Assembly: GCF_002783505.1 (NCBI RefSeq)
Contig: NZ_PFGL01000063.1
Coordinates: 2,178-66,177 of the forward strand
From: Shewanella sp. CG12_big_fil_rev_8_21_14_0_65_47_15
GTDB taxonomy: Bacteria; Pseudomonadota; Gammaproteobacteria; Enterobacterales; Shewanellaceae
DNA: 64,000 nt
Direction: 5' to 3'
The notes under the pieces are model-generated. The model did no database searches. It worked only from the letters and a program-made list of their open reading frames with translations, and was not told where the DNA came from. This document shows positions 47,488-56,769 of the stretch, piece by piece (the first letter of the stretch is position 1; each line of letters opens with the position of its first letter). The position numbers and the translations under genes are program-made.

Positions 47488-48288
47488 ATGGATACGTTTC
47501 AGGTAATTATTTTAGCGTTGATTCAAGGGTTAACAGAGTTTCTTCCTATTTCTAGTTCGGCTCATCTTATTCTCCCTGCCCAGCTTTTAGGTTGGGAAGA
47601 TCAGGGATTATCCTTCGATGTTGCGGTGAACACGGGTTCATTGTTTGCGGTCGTGATTTATTTTAGACACGAACTATGGACCATGTTCAATGCTTGGATT
47701 GCCAGTATATTTAAGGGTAAGCATTCAGATGATAGCAGACTCGCTTGGTGGATTATCCTAGCAACACTCCCCGCAGTATTTTTTGGGTTTATGGCCAAGG
47801 ATTTTATCGAAACCCATTTACGCAGTGCAGGTGTCATTGCTGTCACTACCGTCGTTTTTGGTTTGTTTTTGTGGTGGGCGGATAAGATGTCACGCCATGA
47901 TTTAACTGTTTATCAAACGGGTTGGCGCAAGGCATTGCTGATTGGTTTTGCACAGGCATTGGCGTTAATTCCTGGGACCTCAAGATCGGGAGCCACTATG
48001 ACGGCTGCACTTATGCTCGGTTTAAGCCGAGATGCTGCCGCTCGTTTCTCATTTCTTATGTCGGTGCCTGTCAGTTTAGGTGCGGCGATTTTAGTCGGTA
48101 AGGACTTAGCTGAAAGCCCTCTTCCCATTGATTATCAAGCACTCACATTGGGCACAGTGATCTCGTTTGCGGCGGCTTATCTTTGTATCCACTATTTCTT
48201 AAAAATCATCAGCCGTATGGGAATGACCCCCTTTGTGATATATCGCCTTGCGCTGGGCGCAGTCCTATGTGGGTTTATCTTTCTATAA
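47488..48288 (+). CDS. uppP: Undecaprenyl-diphosphatase
   Basis: The 266-residue BacA/UppP membrane protein has about eight helices. [27 protein letters not shown] holds the (E/Q)xxxE and Ser/His active-site region, and [17 protein letters not shown] the second (PGxSRSxxT). It recycles the lipid carrier undecaprenyl diphosphate for cell-wall synthesis and can give bacitracin resistance. The start ATG 47488 lies 18 bp after folK, and a strong terminator follows. Confidence 0.95.
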   Translation: MDTFQVIILALIQGLTEFLPISSSAHLILPAQLLGWEDQGLSFDVAVNTGSLFAVVIYFRHELWTMFNAWIASIFKGKHSDDSRLAWWIILATLPAVFFGFMAKDFIETHLRSAGVIAVTTVVFGLFLWWADKMSRHDLTVYQTGWRKALLIGFAQALALIPGTSRSGATMTAALMLGLSRDAAARFSFLMSVPVSLGAAILVGKDLAESPLPIDYQALTLGTVISFAAAYLCIHYFLKIISRMGMTPFVIYRLALGAVLCGFIFL

Positions 48289-48312
48289 TAGTCATAGTGG
48301 CGTTTTTCTAAG

Positions 48313-48342
48313 AATCGGGTCTAGCACCCGATTTTTGTTTTT
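48313..48342 (+). terminator. Intrinsic terminator after uppP
   Basis: AATCGGGT (48313-48320) and ACCCGATT (48326-48333) form a stem over CTAGC, followed by TTTGTTTTT. Confidence 0.92.
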
Positions 48343-48389
48343 GGAGCTTCCTCATTTTTCTGAAGCTTAACTCATTTTTGGAGCTTTAT

Positions 48390-49250
48390 ATGGGTCTCGA
48401 ATTTCAGTGTCCTACCTGTGGACTTGCGTTAAAACAACATCAATCCTCCCAAGGTTTCTATTGTGCTAATAAACACCACTTCGATCGAAATCCGCAAGGT
48501 TATTGGGTTTTTACTCAGCCCCAAAGGCAAAAACCGACGGGGGATTCCCGTCAGCAGGTAAGAGCGAAGCGTTTTCTATTAGAATCGGGTATTTTTTCTC
48601 CTCTGATCGATAAGATGGCGATGATGATCTTGAGCTTACAGAAGGAGGAGTTCAGCCTGTTAGATTATGAGTGTGCTGAGGGCTTCTACCTGCGCGCTTT
48701 GTCTTCCAAGCTTGCTGAGCTTGCCAATGGGATAAATGTCCATTACAGCGGCGTTGCGGACGCAGAAAATGCCGTTTTTGCGGCAGCTAAAGCGCAAACG
48801 CCTGGCATGTTATGTTTAAGCACCTCAAAAGTCTTACCTTTTGCCGATAACAGCATAGATTTAGTGACTGTGATTGATAAGCCACTCAAGGGGAAAGAGT
48901 GTGTTCGTGTGCTTAAGGAGCAAGGGTTTATGTTGCTAGTCTTGCCTGGCACTCGGCATTTATGGCAGTTAAAGGAACATATCTATCCCGATTTGACAGA
49001 AAAATCGGTGCAAATTAATTTACCCTCAGGATTGTCGATCAAAGAAACACAAGCCCTGAGTTTTAATCTGACCGTATCGGGTGAACAGGCATTAACCCTA
49101 TTAGATATGACGCCCTATGCGTGGCGGGCAACGGATAAGATGAAACACGATATTCAAGCAAAGCACTTTGAATCGCTCGAAGTCAATTTTGTATTAGTGT
49201 TGGCGCAAAAATGTCCCTATGGGTCTAAGTCCCTTAAAAGTAACGATTGA
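48390..49250 (+). CDS. RlmA-like 23S rRNA methyltransferase, degenerate SAM motif
   Basis: The protein has 286 residues from ATG 48390, which has GGAG 6 bp upstream. The N-terminal zinc site (Cys7, Cys10, Cys25, His29 in CPTCG and CANKHHF) and GDSRQQVRAKRFLLESGIFSPL match RlmA, which methylates G745 of 23S rRNA. TPYAWRA near the end is also an RlmA feature. SAM motif I is unusual: LLDYECAEGFYL (90-101), where relatives have LDIGCGEGYY, so both glycines of the DxGxG loop are replaced. The enzyme may bind SAM weakly or have lost catalysis. It is monocistronic. Confidence 0.75.
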   Translation: MGLEFQCPTCGLALKQHQSSQGFYCANKHHFDRNPQGYWVFTQPQRQKPTGDSRQQVRAKRFLLESGIFSPLIDKMAMMILSLQKEEFSLLDYECAEGFYLRALSSKLAELANGINVHYSGVADAENAVFAAAKAQTPGMLCLSTSKVLPFADNSIDLVTVIDKPLKGKECVRVLKEQGFMLLVLPGTRHLWQLKEHIYPDLTEKSVQINLPSGLSIKETQALSFNLTVSGEQALTLLDMTPYAWRATDKMKHDIQAKHFESLEVNFVLVLAQKCPYGSKSLKSND

Positions 49251-49852
49251 ATAGATTGTTTTTTAGCCTATTCATGGGGTTAGATATTTTGTTTTGAGGT
49301 GCTAAATAGCCTCTTATTATGCAAGTCCATGATAGATATTGACGTTTTTATGTTGTTTTTATGTAAAGATAATCAAGGGCTGCGTTATTGTTAACTTTAC
49401 GCTTATTTGTTTAGTGATAAATATAACGTTCCTCTTGTCTTTGTTTCCCTTAGGGACTCAATTTTGGTGATTGAGCTTTCTTTTAAATGCCTTCATTCTT
49501 CATCTATAAAAATAACTTTTTTAAGGAAGCGGTAAACACTGCTTAAAGGATCTTAAAAGTATAAGTTTGTCGGAAAGATTAAACCGCAAATGGTTATTAA
49601 AGCGGGTTAATGGTTTACTGAAGCACAGGCTTTATACAGAGGTTAATTTTAAGGTACACAGGTTAATAGCAGGGATCATTCCGGTGTAAATTGGATAGGG
49701 CTTGGGTGTTTTCTAGCTGAAGGTCATTAATTAGAAGCAGGAATTCTTTAAACTGAAGGCATAAAAAAAGGCTTGGATGGATGCACTATTCGTTGTCATC
49801 TCTCACAAGCCTTTTAGCTTAACCTACTGAATTGTAGGCTAATTATTTATCA
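49251..49852. other. Long intergenic region
   Basis: These 602 bp lie between two convergent genes. They have no convincing open frame. A small imperfect hairpin (about 49298-49315, GAGG/CCTC ends) may end the RlmA-like transcript, and the terminator of lpp is at 49766-49815. The part from 49330 to 49740 is unexplained and could hold a small RNA, but I see no promoter-terminator pair that proves it. Confidence 0.4.
49766..49815 (-). terminator. Terminator of lpp
   Basis: On the minus strand AAAAGGCTTG (49815-49806) pairs with CAAGCCTTTT (49775-49766) across a 30-base loop, and the T run continues (TTTTTTT). It lies about 40 bp after the lpp stop. Confidence 0.75.
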
Positions 49853-50119
49853 TTACTTCTTGTAACGAGAAGCAACGTTGTCTAGACGGTCGTTAGCACG
49901 CTTAGCTTCTGCTTGTGCGTCCATAGCTGCTGCTTTAGCATCTTTAACGTCTGCAGACAGTTTGCTTTGCTCAGATTTCAGAGAGCCGACATCAGCTGAC
50001 AATTGATCAACTTTGTTGCCCAGAGTAGCAACGCTTTCTTCCAGAGCAGTAGTGTTTGCACAACCACCTAGTAGGGCAGTCATTGCTAAACCAGCAATCA
50101 TCAGTACTTTTTTGTTCAT
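49853..50119 (-). CDS. lpp: Major outer-membrane lipoprotein (Lpp, Braun type)
   Basis: The protein has 88 residues from ATG 50119, which has AAGGGA 9 bp upstream. Reading further up adds 15 residues unlike the family. The signal peptide ends in lipobox LGGC (lipidated Cys20). The mature part has heptad repeats (VATLGNKVDQLSADVGSLK and onward) forming a trimeric coiled coil, and it ends SRYKK, whose last Lys is the usual link to peptidoglycan. It ties the outer membrane to the cell wall and is normally very abundant. Confidence 0.9.
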   Translation of the reverse strand: MNKKVLMIAGLAMTALLGGCANTTALEESVATLGNKVDQLSADVGSLKSEQSKLSADVKDAKAAAMDAQAEAKRANDRLDNVASRYKK

Positions 50120-50353
50120 TGTAAAAAATCCCTTAAAATAGGTTGGATTTGAATGTTTCGCCACTTTGTAATCGAAACTGCCTAATTATGACATAGCTAT
50201 TTTAATTTGCTACGAATATTAATGCGTTTAACCACTATAGACATATAAATTTTTTTTAAAAGCATTTTTTAGTGGTTATATCGACGATTTTCATCAAAAA
50301 ATGGCACTGTATTTACCATAAAGTGATGCCGGCTTTACAATTTTATTACAATT

Positions 50354-51604
50354 TTATCGAGTGCAATGTTCTGCATCATTTTGCTTTTGGAGTTTTAGTA
50401 TGTTGACGGCTTCGATTCGCTTCAAATTGAGCGCTTGCTTTATCTCTGCTCCTTGAAAACCTGCGGTAATAATCGCACTGACATTAACCTTACTGGCGGC
50501 TAAAAAACAATCAGCAAGGTACTCTCCCTGGGGATATTCGTGGGCTTCAAATCCTGTTCGTCCACGCATGTCGGCAATGCAGCTTAAAATAACTTGATTG
50601 AGCCGCTCAGGTTTGCGCCAGAAGTCGGCTTTATCGAATATTTTGATGATGGTTTCGGGCCTCAACTCAAACGCTTGGTGCACATTTTGGTGTTGATCGC
50701 TCACTAATAACGCCAAATCGCGCATTTCGTTCGGCACGCGTAAGCGTGTGCAAAGGGCTTTGATCAGCGGTAAGCCCTTTTGGCCATGACCGTGATGTTT
50801 AGGTAGATGCTCCTTAGGGCTTAATGCTTTGCCTAAATCATGGACGAGTGCGGCAAAACGCACGTTTTTATCCTGAGTGAGTTGGGCTGCTTGGGCGAGC
50901 ACCATTAATGTATGCACGCCCGTATCTATCTCGGGGTGCCATTTTTCTGGTTGGGGAATTCCGAATAAGGCAAATATTTCGGGAAAGAGTATTTTGAGGG
51001 CGCCACATTGGCGTAGTACCTCAAAAAAGATCTCAGGGTTAGGCCCGCCTAAACTCTTATCGACTTCCTGCCACACTCGTTCCGCCGTTAATGCGCTGAG
51101 TTCATCACTCGCACTGATATGGCGCATAAGCGCAAAGGTTTCGCTGGCGATACTAAAACCCAGTGCATGGAATCTTGCGGCAAATCGGGCGACACGTAGT
51201 ACTCTAAGGGGATCTTCGATAAAAGCATCGGAAACATGGCGTAATTGACGCGCTTCAATATCTTTAATGCCGCCGAAGGGATCGTATAAGTTACCTTCTT
51301 CATCTTGAGCGATCGCATTAATGGTCAAATCACGGCGTAGCAAGTCTTGCTCTAAGGTAACATCCGGGCTGGCATAGCAGTGAAAACCACCGTAACCTAA
51401 CCCTACTTTACGCTCTGTTCTTGCGAGGGCATATTCTTGCTGAGTTGTCGGATGGAGGAATACCGGAAAATCTTTACCTACTTGACGATAACCCCGTCGC
51501 AGCATTTGCTCGGGGGTCGCGCCAACGACCATATAGTCTTTATCTTTAATGGGGAGATTGAGCAGGCTGTCACGTACAGCGCCGCCGACTAAATATATTT
51601 TCAT
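50354..51604 (-). CDS. cca: Multifunctional CCA-adding tRNA nucleotidyltransferase
   Basis: The 416-residue protein is of the class II gammaproteobacterial form. [12 protein letters not shown] (4-15) and catalytic Asp21 and Asp23 in KDKDYMVVG start the nucleotidyltransferase domain. [15 protein letters not shown] and [15 protein letters not shown] follow, as does an HD domain (about 228-330, [15 protein letters not shown]). It adds or repairs the 3' CCA of tRNAs, and the HD part gives phosphatase and phosphodiesterase activity in E. coli. It stands alone, between lpp and gspA. Confidence 0.95.
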   Translation of the reverse strand: MKIYLVGGAVRDSLLNLPIKDKDYMVVGATPEQMLRRGYRQVGKDFPVFLHPTTQQEYALARTERKVGLGYGGFHCYASPDVTLEQDLLRRDLTINAIAQDEEGNLYDPFGGIKDIEARQLRHVSDAFIEDPLRVLRVARFAARFHALGFSIASETFALMRHISASDELSALTAERVWQEVDKSLGGPNPEIFFEVLRQCGALKILFPEIFALFGIPQPEKWHPEIDTGVHTLMVLAQAAQLTQDKNVRFAALVHDLGKALSPKEHLPKHHGHGQKGLPLIKALCTRLRVPNEMRDLALLVSDQHQNVHQAFELRPETIIKIFDKADFWRKPERLNQVILSCIADMRGRTGFEAHEYPQGEYLADCFLAASKVNVSAIITAGFQGAEIKQALNLKRIEAVNILKLQKQNDAEHCTR

Positions 51605-51790
51605 TGGAATGATTCGGCTAATCTGTCATAGGGATAGCTTAACATGATGATAAGATTCCCTGTGTAACCTAGGGGCAGATATTTATTTGCAGATATTTAT
51701 TAAATGTCACATCGATGTTGCGGATGCTTTGACAATAACAGTGTGACGCTTTAACGTGAGCGTTATTTTTAGCTAAGGATGATTGGTGGT

Positions 51791-53470
51791 ATGTACAAGG
51801 CCTTTTATGGACTCAGTGATAACCCTTTTTCAATTGCACCCAATCCCCATTATTTATTTTTAAGTGACAGGCACAGGGAAGCCTTGGCTCATTTGACCTA
51901 TGGGTTAGGTGAAACCGGTGGCTTTGTGTTGCTAACCGGGGAAGTCGGCACAGGTAAAACCACTGTATCGCGCTGTTTGCTTGGGCAATTACCCGATAAC
52001 ACTGATACTGCATTTATCCTGAATCCCTCACTCACAGAGTTGGAATTACTCGCCACTCTCTGTGATGAGCTTAAGATCAGTTATGGGGATAATCCTAGCC
52101 TTAAGCAGTTAACCGATCATTTGAGCCGCTTTTTACTGGCAAATCATGAAAAAGGTCGCAATACCGTACTCATTATCGATGAGGCTCAGCATCTGCGCGC
52201 CGAAGTGTTAGAGCAACTCAGGCTGCTCACTAACCTAGAAACGGACACTAAAAAGCTGCTTCAGGTGATACTCATTGGTCAGCCTGAACTGCAGTTACTG
52301 CTCAAACGACAAGAGCTTAGGCAACTTGCCCAGCGGATCACCGCGCGTTATCACCTATTACCACTCAATGAAGATGAAATCGCCCTCTATGTGTTGCACC
52401 GCTTACAAGTGGCGGGACGATTCGAGCCTTTGTTTACCCGTAAAGCGATTAAGGTGTTGCAAAAATATAGTGATGGTATCCCTCGATTAATTAATCTTTT
52501 ATGTGAACGCTCGCTGATGGCGGGCTATGCACAATCGCGCGTGCCCATAGATCATCACATGGTGAGACAAGCTGCGGCAGAAGTATTAGGTGAAGAGGAG
52601 CCGGCTCAGAATAGGTATCTTTGGCCGACAGCGACCGCTGCGGCGTTATTGGTCGCTTTTGGCGTTTCCTATTGGCTATTTACCGATAAACCTGTCAGTG
52701 CGGCGTCAGCGTCCAATATAGTCGTTGAGTCTGCACCAACCAATGTGACAGCATCAAACACTCAAGCTTTGAGCGCGGCCGAAGAAACAAATAAGTTAGT
52801 ACCACCTGCAGATCCAAGCAGTCAGGTGACTCAGGCGTCGATACCTGATCCCAATCAACGCTTGCTAAATGATGTGATTAATCAGAGTCGCGATATCGAT
52901 ACCGCCTTTGCCGGACTCTTCAGTGTTTGGGGGAAAGTGCCCTATAAGGGATTGACTGCCTGTCAATCTGCCGTTGAACAAGGGCTTGCCTGTTACCAGC
53001 AACAGGGAAACTGGATGTCGCTCACGCGATTAAATTATCCGGCAGTTGTCTATTTAGTCGATGATAATCAGCAAGATTTTTATGGCGCTGTGATTGCGGT
53101 GGATGGCGAGCAGTTGTTGATGCAACTGGGAGAGCAACAACTGTGGGTAGACAGAACTTGGTTTAACCAGCACTTTAGCGGGACGTTTGAAATCCTCTGG
53201 CAATCGCCGAGTCTACCTATGATGGAAATCAGCCAAAAATCGAGCCCGGGACAACTACAGTGGCTGGAAAATGCCCTTGCCCATGTGGCTAACCGCAATG
53301 CGAGAAGAGTTTCCCAATTCGATCTTAAATTAGAAAATGATCTTAAAACATTCCAAAGCCAGCATGGGTTAAAAGCCGATGGCATTGCAGGTAATCAAAC
53401 ATTAGTGAGACTAAATTTGTATTTAAGTGAGCAGGGGCCACGTTTGACCGATAATGGAGCGCAGAGTTAA
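51791..53470 (+). CDS. gspA: General secretion pathway ATPase GspA (ExeA)
   Basis: The protein has 559 residues from ATG 51791, chosen because MYKAFYGLSDNPFSIAPNPHYLFLS is the standard ExeA-type start; ATG 51779 overlaps its own ribosome site. An AAA+ domain has Walker A GEVGTGKTT (about 50-58) and Walker B VLIIDEAQHL. A membrane helix lies at about 275-297. The periplasmic end is a peptidoglycan-binding domain (about 510-550, LKTFQSQHGLKADGIAGNQTLVRL). With GspB it opens or remodels peptidoglycan so that the type II secretin can assemble. It overlaps gspB by one base. Confidence 0.9.
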   Translation: MYKAFYGLSDNPFSIAPNPHYLFLSDRHREALAHLTYGLGETGGFVLLTGEVGTGKTTVSRCLLGQLPDNTDTAFILNPSLTELELLATLCDELKISYGDNPSLKQLTDHLSRFLLANHEKGRNTVLIIDEAQHLRAEVLEQLRLLTNLETDTKKLLQVILIGQPELQLLLKRQELRQLAQRITARYHLLPLNEDEIALYVLHRLQVAGRFEPLFTRKAIKVLQKYSDGIPRLINLLCERSLMAGYAQSRVPIDHHMVRQAAAEVLGEEEPAQNRYLWPTATAAALLVAFGVSYWLFTDKPVSAASASNIVVESAPTNVTASNTQALSAAEETNKLVPPADPSSQVTQASIPDPNQRLLNDVINQSRDIDTAFAGLFSVWGKVPYKGLTACQSAVEQGLACYQQQGNWMSLTRLNYPAVVYLVDDNQQDFYGAVIAVDGEQLLMQLGEQQLWVDRTWFNQHFSGTFEILWQSPSLPMMEISQKSSPGQLQWLENALAHVANRNARRVSQFDLKLENDLKTFQSQHGLKADGIAGNQTLVRLNLYLSEQGPRLTDNGAQS

Positions 53471-54567
53471 TGTCCATTTTACTCGATGCGGTCACCCGTA
53501 ATAAACAGCAGCAGTCGTCGCCCTTACCCGATGCGGTATTAACGCCAAGGGCTCATTATCCCCAGCCCCGTCAGGCAAGTGTTCCCGTTGCTAAACTTTC
53601 GGCATTAGCACTCGCCATTGCGTTAGGCGTGGGGGTAGCATGGGGCGTGGCTATGTATCGACAATCTGAGTTTCGACAATCTGAGTTGCTTCCGGCGGAT
53701 AAGCCCCCAGTAGGCGTGTCAGCGATGATCGCCGCAACGACACCCACAGCGCAAACGGTGGTTCAAAGAGCCGCTCAGGGGACAGTGACAGACTCTGAAC
53801 GGACAACAACTGCACAGATATCTGCCGCAGATAATCTCAATACGGGGATTCGCCTTGCAGGAAAAGTTGCTCTGCCTAGGGCGCAGGAATTAAATGGCGG
53901 CGCATCAGTGGTACCTGCGCCATCGAATGCCAATAGTTATGGTGTTAGTAGCATTCCACAAAATCGCGATCCAAGTTATCAAGATTACCTCACCACGTCT
54001 GCGGTTGTAGATGCGACAACGCCTGACTCAAGTCAGTATTCAGTGATCGATGAAAATGGCATAAACCCAGCGGAATTAGCACAAATGCCTGTGAGCCAAG
54101 AACCTATTATGCTAGGCGCGGGTGCTAATCACCAAGGTTTAGAACAGTTGGAAGCATTACGTCAGCAGGTCAGTGCCGCTGCGGCAGATGTGGGCTTAGA
54201 AACCAACCAGAGTCGTAAAGATGATCAGCTGGTTGCTACATTTCAAGATGCACTAAAGGATGTGGAATATGTTAAGGCGGCGAAAACGCCTGTCACTGAG
54301 CCTAAGTTAGATCCCATCCCTAAGCCCGCAGGGGATGATATTCCTAAATACGGCCAATTACCCGCTGGACTGCAGTTGCAAGTGCCGGAATTTAATATTG
54401 TGGCCCATGTGTATTCCACGGATGCGAGCCAGCGTTGGTTAAATGTGGACGGCGCGGAGTTACAGGAGGGGGATATGATAGGTGGCAAGTTGAAGATCAT
54501 CTCTATTCGTCCAAGGGATGTTGTCTTGGATATACAAGGGACACAATTTAAAGTTCCTGCGATTTAA
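53470..54567 (+). CDS. gspB: General secretion pathway protein GspB (ExeB)
   Basis: The 365-residue protein starts in the last base of gspA. The short cytoplasmic start SILLDAVTRNKQQ is typical of GspB, then a membrane helix (about 40-60) and a long low-complexity periplasmic linker. The C-terminal T2SSB domain follows (about 300-365, VPEFNIVAHVYSTDASQRWLNV, LQEGDMIGGKLKI). The gene carries a 15-bp direct repeat (about 53658-53687) giving two RQSE blocks after the helix. It works with GspA in secretin assembly. The main gsp operon is not in the window. Confidence 0.88.
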   Translation: MSILLDAVTRNKQQQSSPLPDAVLTPRAHYPQPRQASVPVAKLSALALAIALGVGVAWGVAMYRQSEFRQSELLPADKPPVGVSAMIAATTPTAQTVVQRAAQGTVTDSERTTTAQISAADNLNTGIRLAGKVALPRAQELNGGASVVPAPSNANSYGVSSIPQNRDPSYQDYLTTSAVVDATTPDSSQYSVIDENGINPAELAQMPVSQEPIMLGAGANHQGLEQLEALRQQVSAAAADVGLETNQSRKDDQLVATFQDALKDVEYVKAAKTPVTEPKLDPIPKPAGDDIPKYGQLPAGLQLQVPEFNIVAHVYSTDASQRWLNVDGAELQEGDMIGGKLKIISIRPRDVVLDIQGTQFKVPAI

Positions 54568-54629
54568 AGCCTCTGCTATTTCAGTGCTTGCAGTTTAAGC
54601 TCCCTAAATTTTAATGATGCAACCAAAAG

Positions 54630-54653
54630 AAAAGGCGCCAAGAGGCGCCTTTT
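54630..54653. terminator. Bidirectional terminator gspB / nhaD
   Basis: AAAAGGCGCC (54630-54639) and GGCGCCTTTT (54644-54653) form a perfect 10-bp stem with a 4-base loop between the convergent genes. Confidence 0.93.
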
Positions 54654-54672
54654 CCCTACCATCACATTAAGG

Positions 54673-55920
54673 TTATGCGAAGAAATTATAAGCAAGAAAC
54701 AGTGTTAGACCATATCCAACGCTATAGCATAGGAATAGGGCTGGCACGTATTTGAGGTAGCTTACGAAAGTCAGTTCCTTCACTTTGCTCATGGCAACAA
54801 TGCCCGCAGCGGAACCAATAATCAGCAGTGAGCCACCCACACCCACGCTATAGGTTAAGCCGAGCCATTCTGGCGTATTCAGCACAGGGCTTGCTTTTAA
54901 CAATGCAGCCGTTAATGGCACGTTATCGATCAAGGCTGAGCCCATACCTGTGACGAAGTTAGAGATGTTTGGATTAAACATGGCATAAGCTTCGGTCAGC
55001 ATATCTAAGGTGCCGATTTCTTTAAGCATACCGACAAGCAGTAAAATTCCTAAGAAGAACAACAAGGTGTCATATTCTACTTGGCGAATATATTCGAGGA
55101 TCTTGATTTCTTCTTTATCGCTGCGCGTAGTATGGCCAATCAGGAACATGATCGACAGACCCGTTAAGAAGGTCAGCACCGGTGGGATCCCAAATAATAT
55201 GTTGAGTAGCATGGTCATTAAAATAGTGCAGAAGAACACGAGGGCAATCAAGACATCAACGGTTTGATAAGTATGTTTGATTGGCGTCGTGCTCACCACA
55301 CCTTCGGCTTTGAGTGAGAACAGGGTAGCCAGCAGAATCACGCTCACGGCCGATGGGATAAACAACATCAGCAGTTCAGACATATGCACATGGCCACCTA
55401 AGAAGATCATCAGTGTTGTCACATCGCCGGTGATCAAGGCTACACCGCCTGAGTTCACCGCGAAGATAATCAACACCGCCATTCTGCGGCGCATTTGCTT
55501 GTCGAGTTTAAAGGTGGTTAATAAGCCTAATGACACTAACGTCGCGGTGACGTTATCACAAAATGCTGACAGCACGAGCGCGAACAGTGCCACTTGGATC
55601 ATCAGCATGCGCACAGAGACTTTCTGCGGGAACAGCTTTTGCACCATGATTTGGATCATGCCCTTAGCGTTGAGGTAAGCAACGAAGGTCATGGTCGACA
55701 TCAAAAATAGCCAAAGGGTGGCAATTTCGAGCAAGTTTTCATTGAGTTGATGGGCGATGATTTTCTCATGGGCGGGATCTCCAGCAGCCATAAACAGCGC
55801 TACCCAAGATATACAGCCAAAGAATAAGGTGGTTTTTGCTTTATTAAGGTGGGTCACTTCTTCGAAAATAATACTGAGCAATGCGAGCAAGGCCAGTATG
55901 ATGAGAAAGGTATATAACAT
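54673..55920 (-). CDS. nhaD: Na+/H+ antiporter NhaD
   Basis: The 415-residue inner-membrane protein of the NhaD/ion-transporter superfamily has about 12 helices. The front FEEVTHLNKAKTTLFFGCISW, LSAFCDNVTATLVSLGL and SALIDNVPLTAALLKA carry the conserved Asn/Asp pairs expected to bind sodium in two repeat halves. It expels Na+ in exchange for protons, which suits a marine or brackish host. It is monocistronic. An inverted repeat GGCAAGCT/AGCTTGCC (55964-55971 and 55999-56006) lies upstream, of unknown meaning. Confidence 0.9.
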   Translation of the reverse strand: MLYTFLIILALLALLSIIFEEVTHLNKAKTTLFFGCISWVALFMAAGDPAHEKIIAHQLNENLLEIATLWLFLMSTMTFVAYLNAKGMIQIMVQKLFPQKVSVRMLMIQVALFALVLSAFCDNVTATLVSLGLLTTFKLDKQMRRRMAVLIIFAVNSGGVALITGDVTTLMIFLGGHVHMSELLMLFIPSAVSVILLATLFSLKAEGVVSTTPIKHTYQTVDVLIALVFFCTILMTMLLNILFGIPPVLTFLTGLSIMFLIGHTTRSDKEEIKILEYIRQVEYDTLLFFLGILLLVGMLKEIGTLDMLTEAYAMFNPNISNFVTGMGSALIDNVPLTAALLKASPVLNTPEWLGLTYSVGVGGSLLIIGSAAGIVAMSKVKELTFVSYLKYVPALFLCYSVGYGLTLFLAYNFFA

Positions 55921-56218
55921 AACTGCAATTCCAACTGCTGTTTTAATGTCGTCGCTGGCCTAGGGCAAGCTATGGATGGCATTTTTAAGGCAACATTAAG
56001 CTTGCCTGCTAACGCGTGCGGATCAGAACATAATGGGGGAAAGAACGCAACTGTTAGCTGTAACTCAGTTTTATTTGACTTTGTGATGTTGATCTCGTGG
56101 TTTTGGCTCTATTTATAGCGAAATATATCGCATATTTCCTATTTTACAGACCATTTTACTATATAGCTGTGGGGGATTATGGCCTGTAAAGTAAGATCTA
56201 CGATTAAAGTCTAAGCAG
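55921..56218. promoter_or_regulatory. nhaD upstream region
   Basis: These 298 AT-rich bases should hold the nhaD promoter on the minus strand. The inverted repeat noted with nhaD is the only structure I see. Confidence 0.4.
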
Positions 56219-56533
56219 TCAGTTTGTCGATCCTTCAATTAATTTTTGTTCAGCAAGATATTCATGAATGCTGCGGCCAGAGTGGAGTTGTTTTTCCACA
56301 CTTTCCCCTGTTATTGGCCTCAATGGCGTAATTGATTCGCGTGTCACAAAAATGTCTTTGCCAAAATCTTGACTGGATACAAAGTGAGCGCTATCTTGTG
56401 GCTGCTTTCTTATCTGGACACAGGATGTTGTGTTAACACTGGATGTTGTGTATTTGGAGTAGATGTAAATGACATTTGTTATCCGGAGCCTTTTGCTTTT
56501 GGGCTCACTCGTTTGGTTAACGTATTCTGGCAA
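56219..56533 (-). CDS. Doubtful small protein
   Basis: An open frame of up to 104 codons. The C-terminal half (GKDIFVTRESITPLRPITGE, SGRSIHEYLAEQKLIE) looks like real protein, but the N-terminal part does not and covers an 11-base direct repeat, GGATGTTGTGT. Its 5' end overlaps the opposite gene at 56469-56666. The real start may be much further in, and I do not recognise a family. It may be non-coding. Confidence 0.3.
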   Translation of the reverse strand: MPEYVNQTSEPKSKRLRITNVIYIYSKYTTSSVNTTSCVQIRKQPQDSAHFVSSQDFGKDIFVTRESITPLRPITGESVEKQLHSGRSIHEYLAEQKLIEGSTN

Positions 56534-56666
56534 GCAGCTTATTGCACTGGGCGTGATGAGTCAGCCTGAACTGGCCATTGAGCATATTAATTTGACCATA
56601 CAGCTCGTTGTGGCGGCGATCATATTTAAATCGGCTTTAGGTTCTAAGAAGTCTGATAGCTACTAG
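56469..56666 (+). CDS. Small membrane protein, unknown function
   Basis: The protein has 65 residues from ATG 56469, which has GGAG 9 bp upstream. Two hydrophobic segments (about 3-27 and 40-56) suggest a two-helix inner-membrane protein with a short polar tail, LGSKKSDSY. I do not recognise a family. A hairpin terminator follows at 56711-56732. Confidence 0.55.
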   Translation: MTFVIRSLLLLGSLVWLTYSGKQLIALGVMSQPELAIEHINLTIQLVVAAIIFKSALGSKKSDSY

Positions 56667-56710
56667 CGCTAAACAAAGCTAACTGAATCTAGCTAAATCT
56701 AATTAAAGCA

Positions 56711-56732
56711 AAGGGACGCTATTGCGTCCCTT
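56711..56732. terminator. Terminator between the small gene and hemL
   Basis: AAGGGACGC (56711-56719) and GCGTCCCTT (56724-56732) form a perfect 9-bp stem with a 4-base loop; GGTTATTTTT follows on the plus strand. It probably also ends hemL from the other side. Confidence 0.82.
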
Positions 56733-56769
56733 GGTTATTTTTAACGTGCAGCAACCCTAAAATCTAGGT

